From: Demequina zhanjiangensis
GTDB taxonomy: Bacteria > Actinomycetota > Actinomycetes > Actinomycetales > Demequinaceae
Length of the DNA stretch: 64,000 nucleotides
NCBI RefSeq assembly: GCF_030418315.1
Contig: NZ_JAUHPV010000001.1
Coordinates: 62,001 to 126,000 of the forward strand
Direction of reading: 5' to 3'
The notes below the pieces were generated by a model. The model was not told where the DNA came from. It was given only the letters and a program-made list of their open reading frames with translations, and did not search any database. The translations under genes and the position numbers were made by a program. Below, in pieces: positions 27,315-35,788 of this stretch. How positions within the stretch are numbered: position 1 is the first letter of the stretch; every line of letters begins with the position of its first letter.

Positions 27315-28526
27315 ATGGTCACCACTTCACGAACCGTCGACGCGCGCACGTCGCGCGGCACCGCCCTGGGGCTTGCCGCGGCGTCGTACGTCCTGGCGGT
27401 GGTGATGATGGGCACGACGATGCCGACGCCGCTGTACCCGCTCTACGAGGACAGGTTCGGCTTCGGGAGCGCGACGACCACCGTCCTCTACGCGATCTAT
27501 GCGGCAGGGGTCATCGCGTCGCTCGTCCTGTTCGGCACCCTGTCGGAGGCGCTGGGGAGGCGTCCGCTGCTCCTTGCGGGACTGGTCCTCTCGCTCGCGT
27601 CCGCGGCGGTGTTCTTCGCTGCGGGTTCGCTCTGGCTTCTCTTCCTGGGCCGGGTGCTCTCCGGCCTCGCCGCAGGCATCCTCACGGCGACCGGCACGGT
27701 GGTCGTCCTCGAGAATGCGCCAGCGGGCAAGGAACGGCTCGCGGCGTCGCTCGCGACCGCCTCCAACGTCGGTGGCCTGGGGCTGGGCATGCTCATGGCG
27801 GGCGTCGTCGCCCAGCTGGCCGCGGCCCCGCTGCGCGCGCCGTTCGAGGTCCACGCCGGCCTGCTCGCGCTCGGCGTCGTCGCCCTGTGGCGGATCAGCG
27901 ATCGGGGCGGCCGAGACGATGCGCCGCGGGGTCTGGCACGACCACGCCTGCATCCTGATGCGCGACGCGTGTTCGTCGCCGCAGCGATCGGGTCGGTCGC
28001 CGGCTTCGCGATCTCGGGACTCTTCGCCGCGCTCGCGCCCAACTTCATGAGTGCCGCGCTCGGTGAGACGTCGCCCGCGGTGATGGGTCTCGGCACCTTC
28101 CTGTTCTTCGGTGCGTCGGCGACGGCCCAGCTGTCCCTGAAGCGACTGCCCGACCTCACCCTTGCGCGCGCGGGCGCCGCCAGCCTGATCGCGAGCATGG
28201 GACTCCTCGCGGGCGCCCTGTCCGCAGCGCTGCTGCCTCTGATGCTCGTCTCGTCGATCCTGGGCGGCGTCGGTATGGGGCTTCTCTTCATGGCCGGGAT
28301 GCGCGCGCTGACGGCCGTGACCCCACCGCCGATGCGCACGCAGGCCACGACGGCCTACTTCCTTGTCGCCTACCTCTCCATCTCAGTGCCGGTCATGTCG
28401 GCCGGTGCGCTGACGCTCGCAGTCGGACTCACCGCCACGGGGATCGTCTTCTCCGGCCTCCTCGCCGCGGTCGCTATCGCCGCGTTCGCCGTGGCAGGGC
28501 GGCTTCGTCGCGCGGAACCGTCCTGA
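27315..28526 (+). CDS. MFS transporter
   Basis: A 403-residue, 12-helix major facilitator. ATG 27315 is about 10 nt after AAGGAG. Helix 1 contains MMGTTMPTPLYPLYEDRFGF, loop 2-3 contains LFGTLSEALGRRPLL (motif A), helix 4 has LGRVLSGLAAGILTATG and helix 5 has NVGGLGLGMLMAGVVAQ, the motif-C-like antiporter pattern. It therefore looks like a drug:proton-type exporter. It is divergent from the aminotransferase, and a role in polyamine or amine efflux is only a guess from position. Confidence 0.88.
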   Translation: MVTTSRTVDARTSRGTALGLAAASYVLAVVMMGTTMPTPLYPLYEDRFGFGSATTTVLYAIYAAGVIASLVLFGTLSEALGRRPLLLAGLVLSLASAAVFFAAGSLWLLFLGRVLSGLAAGILTATGTVVVLENAPAGKERLAASLATASNVGGLGLGMLMAGVVAQLAAAPLRAPFEVHAGLLALGVVALWRISDRGGRDDAPRGLARPRLHPDARRVFVAAAIGSVAGFAISGLFAALAPNFMSAALGETSPAVMGLGTFLFFGASATAQLSLKRLPDLTLARAGAASLIASMGLLAGALSAALLPLMLVSSILGGVGMGLLFMAGMRALTAVTPPPMRTQATTAYFLVAYLSISVPVMSAGALTLAVGLTATGIVFSGLLAAVAIAAFAVAGRLRRAEPS

Positions 28527-28586
28527 GGGGACGACGCTCGCGAAGGGCGGCGCCCCTCACGTCAGGCTTGGGTTCGCTGCACTGTC

Positions 28587-29921
28587 TCAGCGGGTGGCGG
28601 CTGTCGACGCGAGAGCGGGCGCAAGGTTCCCCCGCGGCGCGATCCGCACCTCGTCGAGCCCGAGCCAGCCCGCCATCACGGCAAGCTCCTGATCGAGCGC
28701 GACGGCGATCTCCTCGTCGCTCCGACGCCGTGCGCCGCGCACCGTCTGCTCCTCGCGCCAGGCCGCCTGCACGAGCAGCGCTCCCGCCTTGCGGTCGGCC
28801 TTGAGGTCCACGCGGCCCACCATCTGATCGCCGAGCAGGAAGGGGAGGCAGTAGTAGCCGTACACGCGCTTGTGCTCGGGCGTGTAGATCTCGATCCGGT
28901 AGTCCATCCCGAACATCCGAAGCAGACGGGGCCGGAACCAGGCGACAGGGTCGAACGGGCTGAGCAGCGCGGCGCCTGTCGCCCGCCCCGGATCTGAGGC
29001 GGCGCGATGCCAGGCGGGGGCGTCAGCACCATCGACGGCGAGCAGTGCGGGCTCCTGCCAGCCGTCCACATGGACCCAGCGCGCGAGGCCTCGCTCGACC
29101 GCCGATGCGGCCCAGGCCTGGCCGCCCGCCACGTCGGGCTCGCGCGAGCCGGCCTGATAGGGCAGGCGGAAGTGGTCGCACAGATCCTTGACCGTGCCGA
29201 TGCCGGTCGCGGCGAGCGCCCTGTCGAAGAGAAGTTGACGTGCCTCCGCCTGGCCCAGCCCCCACGCGGCGTCGTCCTCGCGGTGCTCCCGGTCGATCCC
29301 GCCGGCGGGGGGCAGGTCCCACGCGCGCAAGGGGGAGTCGTAGGTGCGGGTGAAGTGGCGGCCACGCGACGCGGCGACGGTGCCCGTGATGAACAGGTAC
29401 TCGAGCGCGACCTTCACATGGGTCGCATCCCACCATGCGCCGCGTGGTCCCTCCTTCGGCGCGAGGTGCTCGAGGTCTCCTGCGGTGACGGGGCCTGACT
29501 CCTCGACGGCGTCCCGTACCTGCGCGAGGAGGCCTGGACGCTCATGCTCGAGCCGCTGGAACGTGCTGGCCTTCCACGACGAGCCGCCACGCATGCGGTG
29601 GTGCATGGCGGGCAGCAGGTCCCGCGGCATGACGGACGCCTCGTGTCCCCAGTGCTCGAACGTGTGGGCGCCGTGGCCGTCGGGGACCCCCCAGAGGTAG
29701 GCGTCGAGCGCGTCCTGCGTGTACGGGCCTAGCCGCGAGAACAGCGGCATGTAGTGCGCCCGTGCGAGCACGTTCACGGTGTCGAGCTGGAGCACCCCCT
29801 GCGTGTCGAGGTAGGCCTTGAAGTCGGCGTCGCGGGGCCTGCGGGAAGGGCGGCGGCGAGCCAGCCCCTGAGCGTGGAGGAAGGTCCTGCGTGCCTCCGC
29901 GGCGGTCATCGACTCGGTCAC
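28587..29921 (-). CDS. YcaQ-like winged-helix DNA glycosylase
   Basis: A 444-residue protein of the HTH_42/AlkZ-YcaQ family, DNA glycosylases that unhook interstrand crosslinks or remove bulky alkylated bases. The N-terminal winged helices hold the catalytic-type QxD motif in GVLQLDTVNVLARAHYMPLFSRLGPY (about residues 43-68); QxD rather than QxQ marks the YcaQ/AlkX branch. Later segments are YLFITGTVAASRG and a Pro/Trp-rich LLSPFDPVAWFRPRLLRMFGMDYRIEIY. GTG 29921 lies 7 nt after TAGAGT on the minus strand, so the mRNA is probably leaderless. It stands alone upstream of tRNA genes. Confidence 0.88.
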   Translation of the reverse strand: MTESMTAAEARRTFLHAQGLARRRPSRRPRDADFKAYLDTQGVLQLDTVNVLARAHYMPLFSRLGPYTQDALDAYLWGVPDGHGAHTFEHWGHEASVMPRDLLPAMHHRMRGGSSWKASTFQRLEHERPGLLAQVRDAVEESGPVTAGDLEHLAPKEGPRGAWWDATHVKVALEYLFITGTVAASRGRHFTRTYDSPLRAWDLPPAGGIDREHREDDAAWGLGQAEARQLLFDRALAATGIGTVKDLCDHFRLPYQAGSREPDVAGGQAWAASAVERGLARWVHVDGWQEPALLAVDGADAPAWHRAASDPGRATGAALLSPFDPVAWFRPRLLRMFGMDYRIEIYTPEHKRVYGYYCLPFLLGDQMVGRVDLKADRKAGALLVQAAWREEQTVRGARRRSDEEIAVALDQELAVMAGWLGLDEVRIAPRGNLAPALASTAATR

Positions 29922-30064
29922 GTCTGACACTCTAGAGAAGGGGTGCGACACGTGCCCGGAGCCGCTCGTGCCGTGCGGTCCCACCGGGCGTGAGAGGGCT
30001 CCTTCCGGGGCCTTCAGGCACGATTTCGCATTCTGGCCCCGTGGCGTGTAACCTATTCCGGCTG

Positions 30065-30137
30065 GCCCCGATAGCTCAGTCGGCAGAGCGTTTCCATGGT
30101 AAGGAAAAGGTCCAGGGTTCGATTCCCTGTCGGGGCT
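30065..30137 (+). tRNA. tRNA-Thr (GGT)
   Basis: Acceptor GCCCCGA (30065-30071) pairs with TCGGGGC (30130-30136). The anticodon loop ATGGTAA gives GGT. A TAACCT -10 candidate lies at 30049-30054. Confidence 0.96.
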
Positions 30138-30171
30138 CTCAGTTCGACGTCTCTCGCGAGCGTCGGACCGT

Positions 30172-30245
30172 GGCGGGGTAGCTCAGCTGGTTAGAGCGCA
30201 CGACTCATAATCGTGAGGTCGCGGGTTCGAGCCCCGCCCTCGCTA
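30172..30245 (+). tRNA. tRNA-Met (CAT), elongator type
   Basis: The anticodon loop CTCATAA, closed by CACGA/TCGTG, gives CAT. The acceptor GGCGGGG (30172-30178) pairs with CCTCGCT (30238-30244) using two G-T pairs. A paired first acceptor position argues for elongator rather than initiator tRNA. Confidence 0.94.
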
Positions 30246-30249
30246 CTGA

Positions 30250-30270
30250 GGCCCGGAATTCTTCCGGGCC
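30250..30270 (+). terminator. Hairpin between tRNA-Met and rpmG
   Basis: GGCCCGGAA (30250-30258) and TTCCGGGCC (30262-30270) form a 9-bp stem with a TTC loop. It may end the tRNA transcript or process it from rpmG mRNA. Confidence 0.55.
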
Positions 30271-30312
30271 TTCGCGCTGTAGAGCGCGTCCTCAAAGGCT
30301 GGGAGAGACAGC

Positions 30313-30477
30313 ATGGCTAAGAACGACGTTCGTCCGAAGATCACGCTCGCGTGCACGGAGTGCAAGAACCGTAACTACATCACGCGCAAGAACCGTCGCA
30401 ACAACCCCGACCGTGTGGAGCTCTCCAAGTTCTGCCCGAAGTGCGGCAAGCACACGGCGCACCGCGAGACGCGCTAA
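30313..30477 (+). CDS. rpmG: 50S ribosomal protein L33
   Basis: 54 residues, with zinc-ribbon cysteines C14, C17, C41 and C44 (CTEC and CPKC). This is therefore the zinc-containing form of L33. The family core [20 protein letters not shown] is intact. ATG 30313 follows GGGAGA. The tRNA-Thr, tRNA-Met, rpmG order is conserved in actinobacteria. A terminator follows. Confidence 0.97.
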   Translation: MAKNDVRPKITLACTECKNRNYITRKNRRNNPDRVELSKFCPKCGKHTAHRETR

Positions 30478-30506
30478 CTGCTTCGCAGCCGTCAGGCTGC
30501 TGAACC

Positions 30507-30540
30507 GACGCCCCCGACCTGTCCACAGGCCGGGGGCGTC
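30507..30540 (+). terminator. Terminator of rpmG
   Basis: GACGCCCCCG (30507-30516) pairs with CGGGGGCGTC (30531-30540), with a nested CCTGT/ACAGG stem, then GTCGTTCC. Confidence 0.75.
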
Positions 30541-30578
30541 GTCGTTCCCGGGCATGCCGCGCGTGTCACAATCGCGAC

Positions 30579-31574
30579 ATGGACCAGGGGGAACAGCCAT
30601 CCGAGCGCGCCGATGCGAAGACTGAACGGCCGCGCACCGAGCGGGCCCCGGACCTCGTCCTCGCGGTCGCCGCGCTCGCGCTGATGGTGCCGTGGCTCGC
30701 TCGGCTCACGGGCTACGAGCCCGGACCACTCACCTACCTCGTGGCTCTCACACCCTGGTTCACGCTCGCATGGCTGGTGCTCGCCCTGGTCGCGGGCCTG
30801 ACCCGGCGCTGGACGATGCTGGGGACCGTCGCCTTGCCCACCGTCGTCTCCATCGGATGGGCTTCCACGATGTTCATCGGGGCCTCGGTCGATCCGGCCG
30901 AGCATGAGACCGTCACCGTCGCGACCGTCAATGCGACGTTCGGGCGGGTCGATGCCGACGCCGTGGTCGCACTCGTCGAGGAGTACGACGTGGACGTGCT
31001 CGCCGTCCAGGAGCTCACGCCGGACGTCTTCGAGGCGCTCGAGGCCGCGGGCCTGAGCGCTCGCCTGCCGGAGGTGAACGCATGGCCTGCCGACGGCTTC
31101 GACGGCACCGGTCTCTGGACGAGGCTTCCCGTCGCCGAACCCATGCGTGTCGACGGGTTCGTGTCCAAGGCGGTTCACAGCACCGTCACGATAGGCGGGG
31201 ACGACATCACGATCCTCGCCGCGCACCCGGCGGCGCCCGGCGTGCAGACCCACCGGGATTGGGACGCGGATCTCGCGCTCCTCGAGACCGTGGCGAGCTC
31301 GATCGAGGGGCCCGCCATGATCGTCGGCGACCTCAACGCGACCCGCGACCACCCGGGCTTCCGTCGGCTCGAGGACGCAGGCTTCCGCGACGCCGCCGAC
31401 GATGCGGGTGCCGGCTTCGTCCCCACGTTCCCAGAAGGGCGGCTTCCGTTCCCCGTCGTCGCGATCGATCACGTGATGGCGAGGGACGTCGACTGGGCCG
31501 CGGCCTCCGTCGAGACCGTCTCGCTCTCGGGCGCCGACCACCGCGCGCTCGTGGTGACCTACGCGATCGACTGA
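30579..31574 (+). CDS. Membrane-anchored endonuclease/exonuclease/phosphatase family protein
   Basis: A 331-residue protein. Two to three N-terminal helices (about 25-41, 48-72, 80-100) are followed by an EEP domain: TVATVNATFGR, AVQELT with the metal-binding Glu, GDLNAT, IDHVMARD and the terminal SGADHRALVVTYAI with the catalytic Asp-His. This is the arrangement of small actinobacterial membrane proteins with an outward-facing EEP domain. The phosphodiester or phosphomonoester substrate is unknown. ATG 30579 lies 6 nt after CACAAT, so the mRNA is probably leaderless. Confidence 0.85.
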   Translation: MDQGEQPSERADAKTERPRTERAPDLVLAVAALALMVPWLARLTGYEPGPLTYLVALTPWFTLAWLVLALVAGLTRRWTMLGTVALPTVVSIGWASTMFIGASVDPAEHETVTVATVNATFGRVDADAVVALVEEYDVDVLAVQELTPDVFEALEAAGLSARLPEVNAWPADGFDGTGLWTRLPVAEPMRVDGFVSKAVHSTVTIGGDDITILAAHPAAPGVQTHRDWDADLALLETVASSIEGPAMIVGDLNATRDHPGFRRLEDAGFRDAADDAGAGFVPTFPEGRLPFPVVAIDHVMARDVDWAAASVETVSLSGADHRALVVTYAID

Positions 31575-31608
31575 GCCCCACGTCGGCCCGTTTCGCTAGG
31601 CTGAAGGC

Positions 31609-32055
31609 GTGCCAGTGAACCCCGATGCCCAGGGCCGCAGCTACGGCCCGCACGAGCCCTATGAGGTCTCGCGCGCCAAGATCCGCGAGTTCGCCGATGC
31701 CGTGGACGCCCGCTCGTTCGCGCACCGCGACGTCGATGCCGCGAACGCCGAGGGCTATGCCGACCTCGTCGCGCCCACCACGTTCGCCGTGACCATCGCG
31801 CAGCGCGCCGAGTTCCACGTGGTGCAGGACCCGGAGGTCGGAGTCGACTTCTCCAAGGTCGTGCACGCCGACGAGCGCTTCACGCACCACAGGCCGATCG
31901 TGGCAGGTGACGAGATCTCCACGACCATCCACATCGACAGGATCGTGAGCCGCGGGGGAGTGTCCACCGTGACCACCCGCGCCGAGCTCGCGGACCTCGA
32001 CGGTGCGCCCGTCGCGACCGTGATCTCCACGCTCGCCGTGAGGGAGGACGCATGA
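31609..32055 (+). CDS. MaoC-like dehydratase subunit, HadA/HadC type
   Basis: A 148-residue half of a hot-dog-fold (3R)-hydroxyacyl dehydratase. GRSYGPHEPYEVSRAKIREFADAV is the typical N-terminal segment; LVAPTTFAVTIAQRAEFHVVQDPEVGVDFSKVVHADERFTHHRP is the FAS1-like dehydratase signature in outline. It lacks the catalytic Asp/His pair, which the partner HadB supplies. GTG 31609 lies 6 nt after TAGGCT (leaderless); a second GTG at 31615 is possible. It overlaps hadB by 4 bp. The role is in fatty-acid or related acyl-chain synthesis. Confidence 0.87.
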   Translation: MPVNPDAQGRSYGPHEPYEVSRAKIREFADAVDARSFAHRDVDAANAEGYADLVAPTTFAVTIAQRAEFHVVQDPEVGVDFSKVVHADERFTHHRPIVAGDEISTTIHIDRIVSRGGVSTVTTRAELADLDGAPVATVISTLAVREDA

Positions 32056-32483
32056 GCGACCAGGACGCGCCCTCCTACGAGGGCCTCGAGAAGGGGCAGA
32101 TCGTCGCCACGCGGGAGGTCGCCTTCACCCGCGACACCCTCGTCCGCTACGCGGGCGCCTCGGGCGACTTCAACCCGATCCACTACAACGACGTGTTCGC
32201 GGAGTCCGTCGGCCTTCCCGGCGTGATCGCGCACGGCATGCTCACCATGGGCACCGCCGCATCGGTCGTCGAGGAATGGGCCGGTCCAGGCAACGTCGTC
32301 GATCTCCAATGCCGCTTCGCGCGCCCCATCCCGGTGCCGAACCCGGGCGAGGCCGTCGTGTCCTTCTCGGCCGCCGTCGGCAACCTGGACGACGAGACCC
32401 GCACCGCCCGCATCGACGTCACCGTGGAGTTCGAGGGCCAGAAGGTGCTGATGAAGGCGCAGGCGCTCGTCAACTGCGTATGA
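32052..32483 (+). CDS. MaoC family dehydratase, catalytic HadB type
   Basis: A 143-residue catalytic partner of the preceding gene. The hydratase motif SGDFNPIHYND contains D39 and H44, the catalytic pair, and VIAHGMLTMG follows. ATG 32052 overlaps the hadA stop by 4 bp, so the two are translationally coupled and probably form a heterodimer that dehydrates 3-hydroxyacyl thioesters. In related genomes hadAB usually lies directly ahead of murB; here several genes intervene. Confidence 0.9.
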   Translation: MSDQDAPSYEGLEKGQIVATREVAFTRDTLVRYAGASGDFNPIHYNDVFAESVGLPGVIAHGMLTMGTAASVVEEWAGPGNVVDLQCRFARPIPVPNPGEAVVSFSAAVGNLDDETRTARIDVTVEFEGQKVLMKAQALVNCV

Positions 32484-32923
32484 CCTTCCGCGACGCACCT
32501 CCGCTCGTTCCCGAGCTTGCCGTCACCGACCTGACCGCGAGCCTCGGCTTCTGGTGCGGACCATGCGGGTTCGCGCCCGACCCGCGCCGAGCGGCGCCAG
32601 GCTTCGCCTACCTGACCCGTGGCGAGGCGCACGTGATGCTCGAGCAGGGGGAGCCCGAGCGCGACTGGTTCGGGAGCGAGCTTGCGCGCCCGTTCGGCCG
32701 GGGCTCGCATCTGCGGGTGCTCGTCGACGACCTCGAGCCCGTGCTGGCGGGCATGCGCTCACACGGCATCGCGCTCCTGCATGGCCCCGCGGAGGCGCAC
32801 TACGGCGTCCCGGGGCACGAGGTGCACGTCCGGCAGATCGTCGTCGCGGACCCTGACGGCTACGTGGTCAGGTTCCAGGAGATGCTCGACGACGCGTCCG
32901 AGGCGGGCACCACCGGCGCCTAG
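32480..32923 (+). CDS. VOC (glyoxalase/bleomycin-resistance fold) protein
   Basis: A 147-residue vicinal-oxygen-chelate protein. ATG 32480 overlaps the hadB stop by 4 bp (ATGA), so it belongs to the operon. PELAVTDLTASLGFWCGPCGF is the first beta-alpha-beta module; the second ends with IVVADPDGYVVRFQEML. Such single-module-pair proteins include antibiotic-binding resistance proteins and small-molecule dioxygenases. No diagnostic metal ligands could be assigned, so function is open. Confidence 0.82.
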   Translation: MTFRDAPPLVPELAVTDLTASLGFWCGPCGFAPDPRRAAPGFAYLTRGEAHVMLEQGEPERDWFGSELARPFGRGSHLRVLVDDLEPVLAGMRSHGIALLHGPAEAHYGVPGHEVHVRQIVVADPDGYVVRFQEMLDDASEAGTTGA

Positions 32924-32980
32924 GCGCCTGCAGGATCCTGGGACTCCGTCAGCGCGCGTCTAGGACCTCGCGCTGGCACC

Positions 32981-34465
32981 ATGTCTGCCATGACCTCCAC
33001 CACCCAGGACACCGGCGTCCTCGCGCGCCTCGACGCCTACTTCGGCATCACCGCCCGCGGCTCCTCCTTCAGTCAGGAGATCCGAGGCGGTTTCACCACC
33101 TTCTTCACGATGGCGTACATCGTGGTGCTCAACCCCCTGATCCTCGGCTTCGTCCAGGACAAGGAAGGCAACTTCCTCGGGGGCGGCGCTGAGCCGAACC
33201 TCGGCATGATCGCCGCCGCGACGGCGCTCGTCGCGGGCGTGCTCACGATCCTGATGGGCGCATATGCGCGCTTCCCGATCGCGATCGCTGCGGGCCTGGG
33301 CATCAACGCCTTCGTCGCGTACGGCCTCGTCGGCTCCGGGATGTTCACGTGGCCCGAGGCGATGGGCCTCATCGTGCTCGAGGGCGCGCTGGTGCTGGTG
33401 CTCGTGCTCACGAAGCTCCGCATCAAGTTCCTCCACGCGGTCCCCATGCCGCTGAAGAAGGCGATCGCCGCAGGCATCGGCCTGTTCCTCGCCTACATCG
33501 CGTTCTGGGACTCGCGGATGGTCACCGATGACCTCTCGTCGGCCACTCCCGGCGCGTTCGGCGACGGCGGCTCGATCTCGACCGTGCCGACCCTGCTGTT
33601 CCTCGTGGGCATCATGCTGGGCGGCATCCTGCTGGTGCGCAAGGTCAAGGGCGCGCTGCTGCTCTCGATCGTCAGCGTCACGGTCCTCGCCTTCATCGTC
33701 GAGGCGATCTGGAGCTTCGGGCCGGTCGCCGAGGACAACCCGGGCGGCTGGGCCCTGGTGGTGCCGACGTTCGCCGGTCAGGACTGGTCGTTCCTCCCTG
33801 ACCTGGGGCTCATCGGGCAGGTGAGCCTCTTCGGTGGCTTCTCCTCGGGCGTCGCCATCGTCACGGTGCTGATGACGATCTTCTCGCTGCTCGTCGTCGA
33901 CTTCTTCGACACCCTCGGCACCATGACCGCGGTGGGTGAGGAGGCGCACCTCAACGACGAGGACGGCATCCCCGAGAACTCGCAGAAGATCCTCATCGTC
34001 GACTCGGTCTCGGCGATGGCCGGTGGTGCCGCGTCGGTGTCGTCCAACACCGCGTACATCGAGTCGGCCTCCGGGGTGGGCGACGGTGCCCGCACAGGCC
34101 TCGCGTCGGTCGTGACGGGCCTCGCGTTCGTCGTAGCGACGTTCCTGTCGCCGCTTGCGAACATCGTGCCGTTCGAGGCCGCGACGCCCGTGCTCGTTCT
34201 CGTCGGTCTCATGATGCTCGCCTCCGCGACGGACATCGACTGGCGCGACTTCAGGATCGCCGTGCCCGCGTTCCTCACCATCATCGTGATGCCGTTCGGC
34301 TACTCGATCGCGGCGGGCATCGGCGTCGGCTTCATCGCCTACGTCGTGATCTCGGCGGGGACCGGCCGTGCGAAGGACATCAAGCCGCTCATGTGGGTCG
34401 GCGCGGCCGCCTTCGCCGTCTACTTCGCGCTTCCCGCGATCCGGAGCCTGCTCGGCATCGCCTGA
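32981..34465 (+). CDS. NCS2/AzgA-type purine (hypoxanthine/adenine/guanine) permease
   Basis: A 494-residue membrane permease with about 13-14 helices. Signatures are GFTTFFTMAYIVVLNPLIL near the N-terminus, AGLGINAFVAYGLVG, then VDFFDTLGTMTAVGEEAHLN with the substrate-contacting Glu, and SSNTAYIESASGVGDGARTGL, all typical of AzgA. ATG 32981 is used; ATG 32990 is nearly as good. Import of purine bases by proton symport is inferred from the family. Confidence 0.92.
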   Translation: MSAMTSTTQDTGVLARLDAYFGITARGSSFSQEIRGGFTTFFTMAYIVVLNPLILGFVQDKEGNFLGGGAEPNLGMIAAATALVAGVLTILMGAYARFPIAIAAGLGINAFVAYGLVGSGMFTWPEAMGLIVLEGALVLVLVLTKLRIKFLHAVPMPLKKAIAAGIGLFLAYIAFWDSRMVTDDLSSATPGAFGDGGSISTVPTLLFLVGIMLGGILLVRKVKGALLLSIVSVTVLAFIVEAIWSFGPVAEDNPGGWALVVPTFAGQDWSFLPDLGLIGQVSLFGGFSSGVAIVTVLMTIFSLLVVDFFDTLGTMTAVGEEAHLNDEDGIPENSQKILIVDSVSAMAGGAASVSSNTAYIESASGVGDGARTGLASVVTGLAFVVATFLSPLANIVPFEAATPVLVLVGLMMLASATDIDWRDFRIAVPAFLTIIVMPFGYSIAAGIGVGFIAYVVISAGTGRAKDIKPLMWVGAAAFAVYFALPAIRSLLGIA

Positions 34466-34554
34466 GTCTTCCCGTGCCCGACGGGGCGTCGTCCGGACAG
34501 TCCGGGTGGCGCCCCGTCGGCGTCTTCACGCGGGCACGAGGGCCGGGAGTCGCG

Positions 34555-35616
34555 TCAGGGCGCGGGAGCGACGGTGGTGCCTTCGCGCAGCTCGAGCGCG
34601 ATCGGGATCTCGCCTGGCTCGTCGCCATCGAGCAGGGCCCGCACGGCGCTCGCGATGGCGTGCCCCTTCGCGGTGCCGTCCTGCGCCTGCGTGGTGAGGG
34701 TGAGCGGCGCGAGCCACGGGAGGTCCAGCCCGTCGAACCCTGTGACCGAGAGGTCGCGCGGCACCTCGAGCCCGGCCTCGCGCGCGGCGACGATGACGCC
34801 GCCGGCGAGAAGGTCGGAGTGGCAGACGACCGCCGTCGGCTTCGACGGGTGCTCGAGCAGGAGGCGCCCTGCGGTCATCCCCTCCTCGACCATCGACGCC
34901 TCGGCCTCCACGATCGCGCACGGCTCGATCCCGACTCGTGCGAAGGCGTCGAGGCGGTGGCGCGGGGCGGTCCACATCGGGTCCGGTAGATCTGCAGGCT
35001 CGAGGAGGCGCGTGCGCGCGTGGTCGGTCATCGGGACGGTGACGGTGGCGATCCGGGTGTGGCCGGCGTCGACCAGGCGGCGCACGAGCTCCTCGGTGGC
35101 CGCGGTGTCGTCGATGGTGATGTGCGCACCGCTGAGCGCGCCGTCGGGCGCCTCCATGACGACCGCAGGGATGCCGCGTCGCCGCAGGACCTCGAGCGCG
35201 GGCTCGTCGTGGTCGCGGACCCGGAGGACGACGGCGGCGTCCATCGCTGCTGTCGCGAGCAGCGCGCTGTCAGAGTCCCCGGAGTCGGGCGACGGCAGGA
35301 GCAGCACGCCGACGCCCATCGCGCCCAGGTCCTCGACGATCGCGTCGAGGATGCGCAGCTGGAGCGGGTCGCGCAGCGTGCGCACGAGCCGTTCGTGCAC
35401 GACCACAGCGACGATCCCGGTCCGTCCCGACCGGAGAGCGCGCGCCTGCGCGGAGGGGCCCGCATAGTCGAGCGCGGCTGCGGCGGCCTTGACCTTGGCG
35501 AGGGTCTCCTCGGTGACCGGGGCCGCGCCCGAGTAGGCGAGCGACACTGTCGAGACCGAGACGCCTGCCTTGGCGGCGACGTCGGCCATCGTGGGGCGTC
35601 GGCCGGTGCGGGCCAT
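34555..35616 (-). CDS. LacI family transcriptional regulator
   Basis: A 353-residue repressor. The helix-turn-helix PTMADVAAKAGVSVSTVSLAYSG is at about 8-30, followed by the hinge and a periplasmic-binding-protein-like effector domain (GIVAVVVHERLVR, then HITIDDTAA, TAVVCHSDLLAGGVI and LSVTGFDGLDLP). ATG 35616 follows a perfect AAGGAGG. It is divergent from an MFS gene, and a CGAAACGTTTCG operator lies between them. It probably represses that transporter until a small ligand, usually a sugar, appears. Confidence 0.92.
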   Translation of the reverse strand: MARTGRRPTMADVAAKAGVSVSTVSLAYSGAAPVTEETLAKVKAAAAALDYAGPSAQARALRSGRTGIVAVVVHERLVRTLRDPLQLRILDAIVEDLGAMGVGVLLLPSPDSGDSDSALLATAAMDAAVVLRVRDHDEPALEVLRRRGIPAVVMEAPDGALSGAHITIDDTAATEELVRRLVDAGHTRIATVTVPMTDHARTRLLEPADLPDPMWTAPRHRLDAFARVGIEPCAIVEAEASMVEEGMTAGRLLLEHPSKPTAVVCHSDLLAGGVIVAAREAGLEVPRDLSVTGFDGLDLPWLAPLTLTTQAQDGTAKGHAIASAVRALLDGDEPGEIPIALELREGTTVAPAP

Positions 35617-35654
35617 GGTCCTCCTTGGCGGTGACGCGGGGCGGGCGCCCGCGT

Positions 35655-35683
35655 ACGACATGTGTCCAGGCTAGTCGTATCAT
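35655..35683 (+). promoter_or_regulatory. Promoter of the MFS gene
   Basis: ACGACA (35655-35660), a 17-bp spacer and TATCAT (35678-35683). Transcription would begin near 35690, three bases before the LacI-type operator. Confidence 0.55.
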
Positions 35684-35692
35684 CGAAGGTGC

Positions 35693-35704
35693 CGAAACGT
35701 TTCG
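35693..35704. promoter_or_regulatory. LacI-family operator
   Basis: CGAAACGTTTCG is a 12-bp perfect palindrome with the central CG of LacI-type operators. It starts at about +3 of the MFS promoter and lies 77 bp from the lacI-type start codon. An outer inverted repeat (GTATCATCGAA and TTCGATAC) surrounds it. Confidence 0.75.
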
Positions 35705-35788
35705 ATACCGAAGGGCACCACCCTGCGCGCCAGCCTCGCACCCACCACCTCGCCCGACGCGGCACGCATCCGCTCGGCGCGCATCGGC

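Noticed and set aside
28560..28600. A third copy of the imperfect-palindrome repeat
   Set aside because: Only GGTTCG and ACTGTC with altered spacing resemble the right arm; the left arm is absent, so chance is more likely.
30250..30270. T-box or riboswitch upstream of rpmG
   Set aside because: Only a single 9-bp hairpin between tRNA-Met and rpmG; no conserved T-box or aptamer features.
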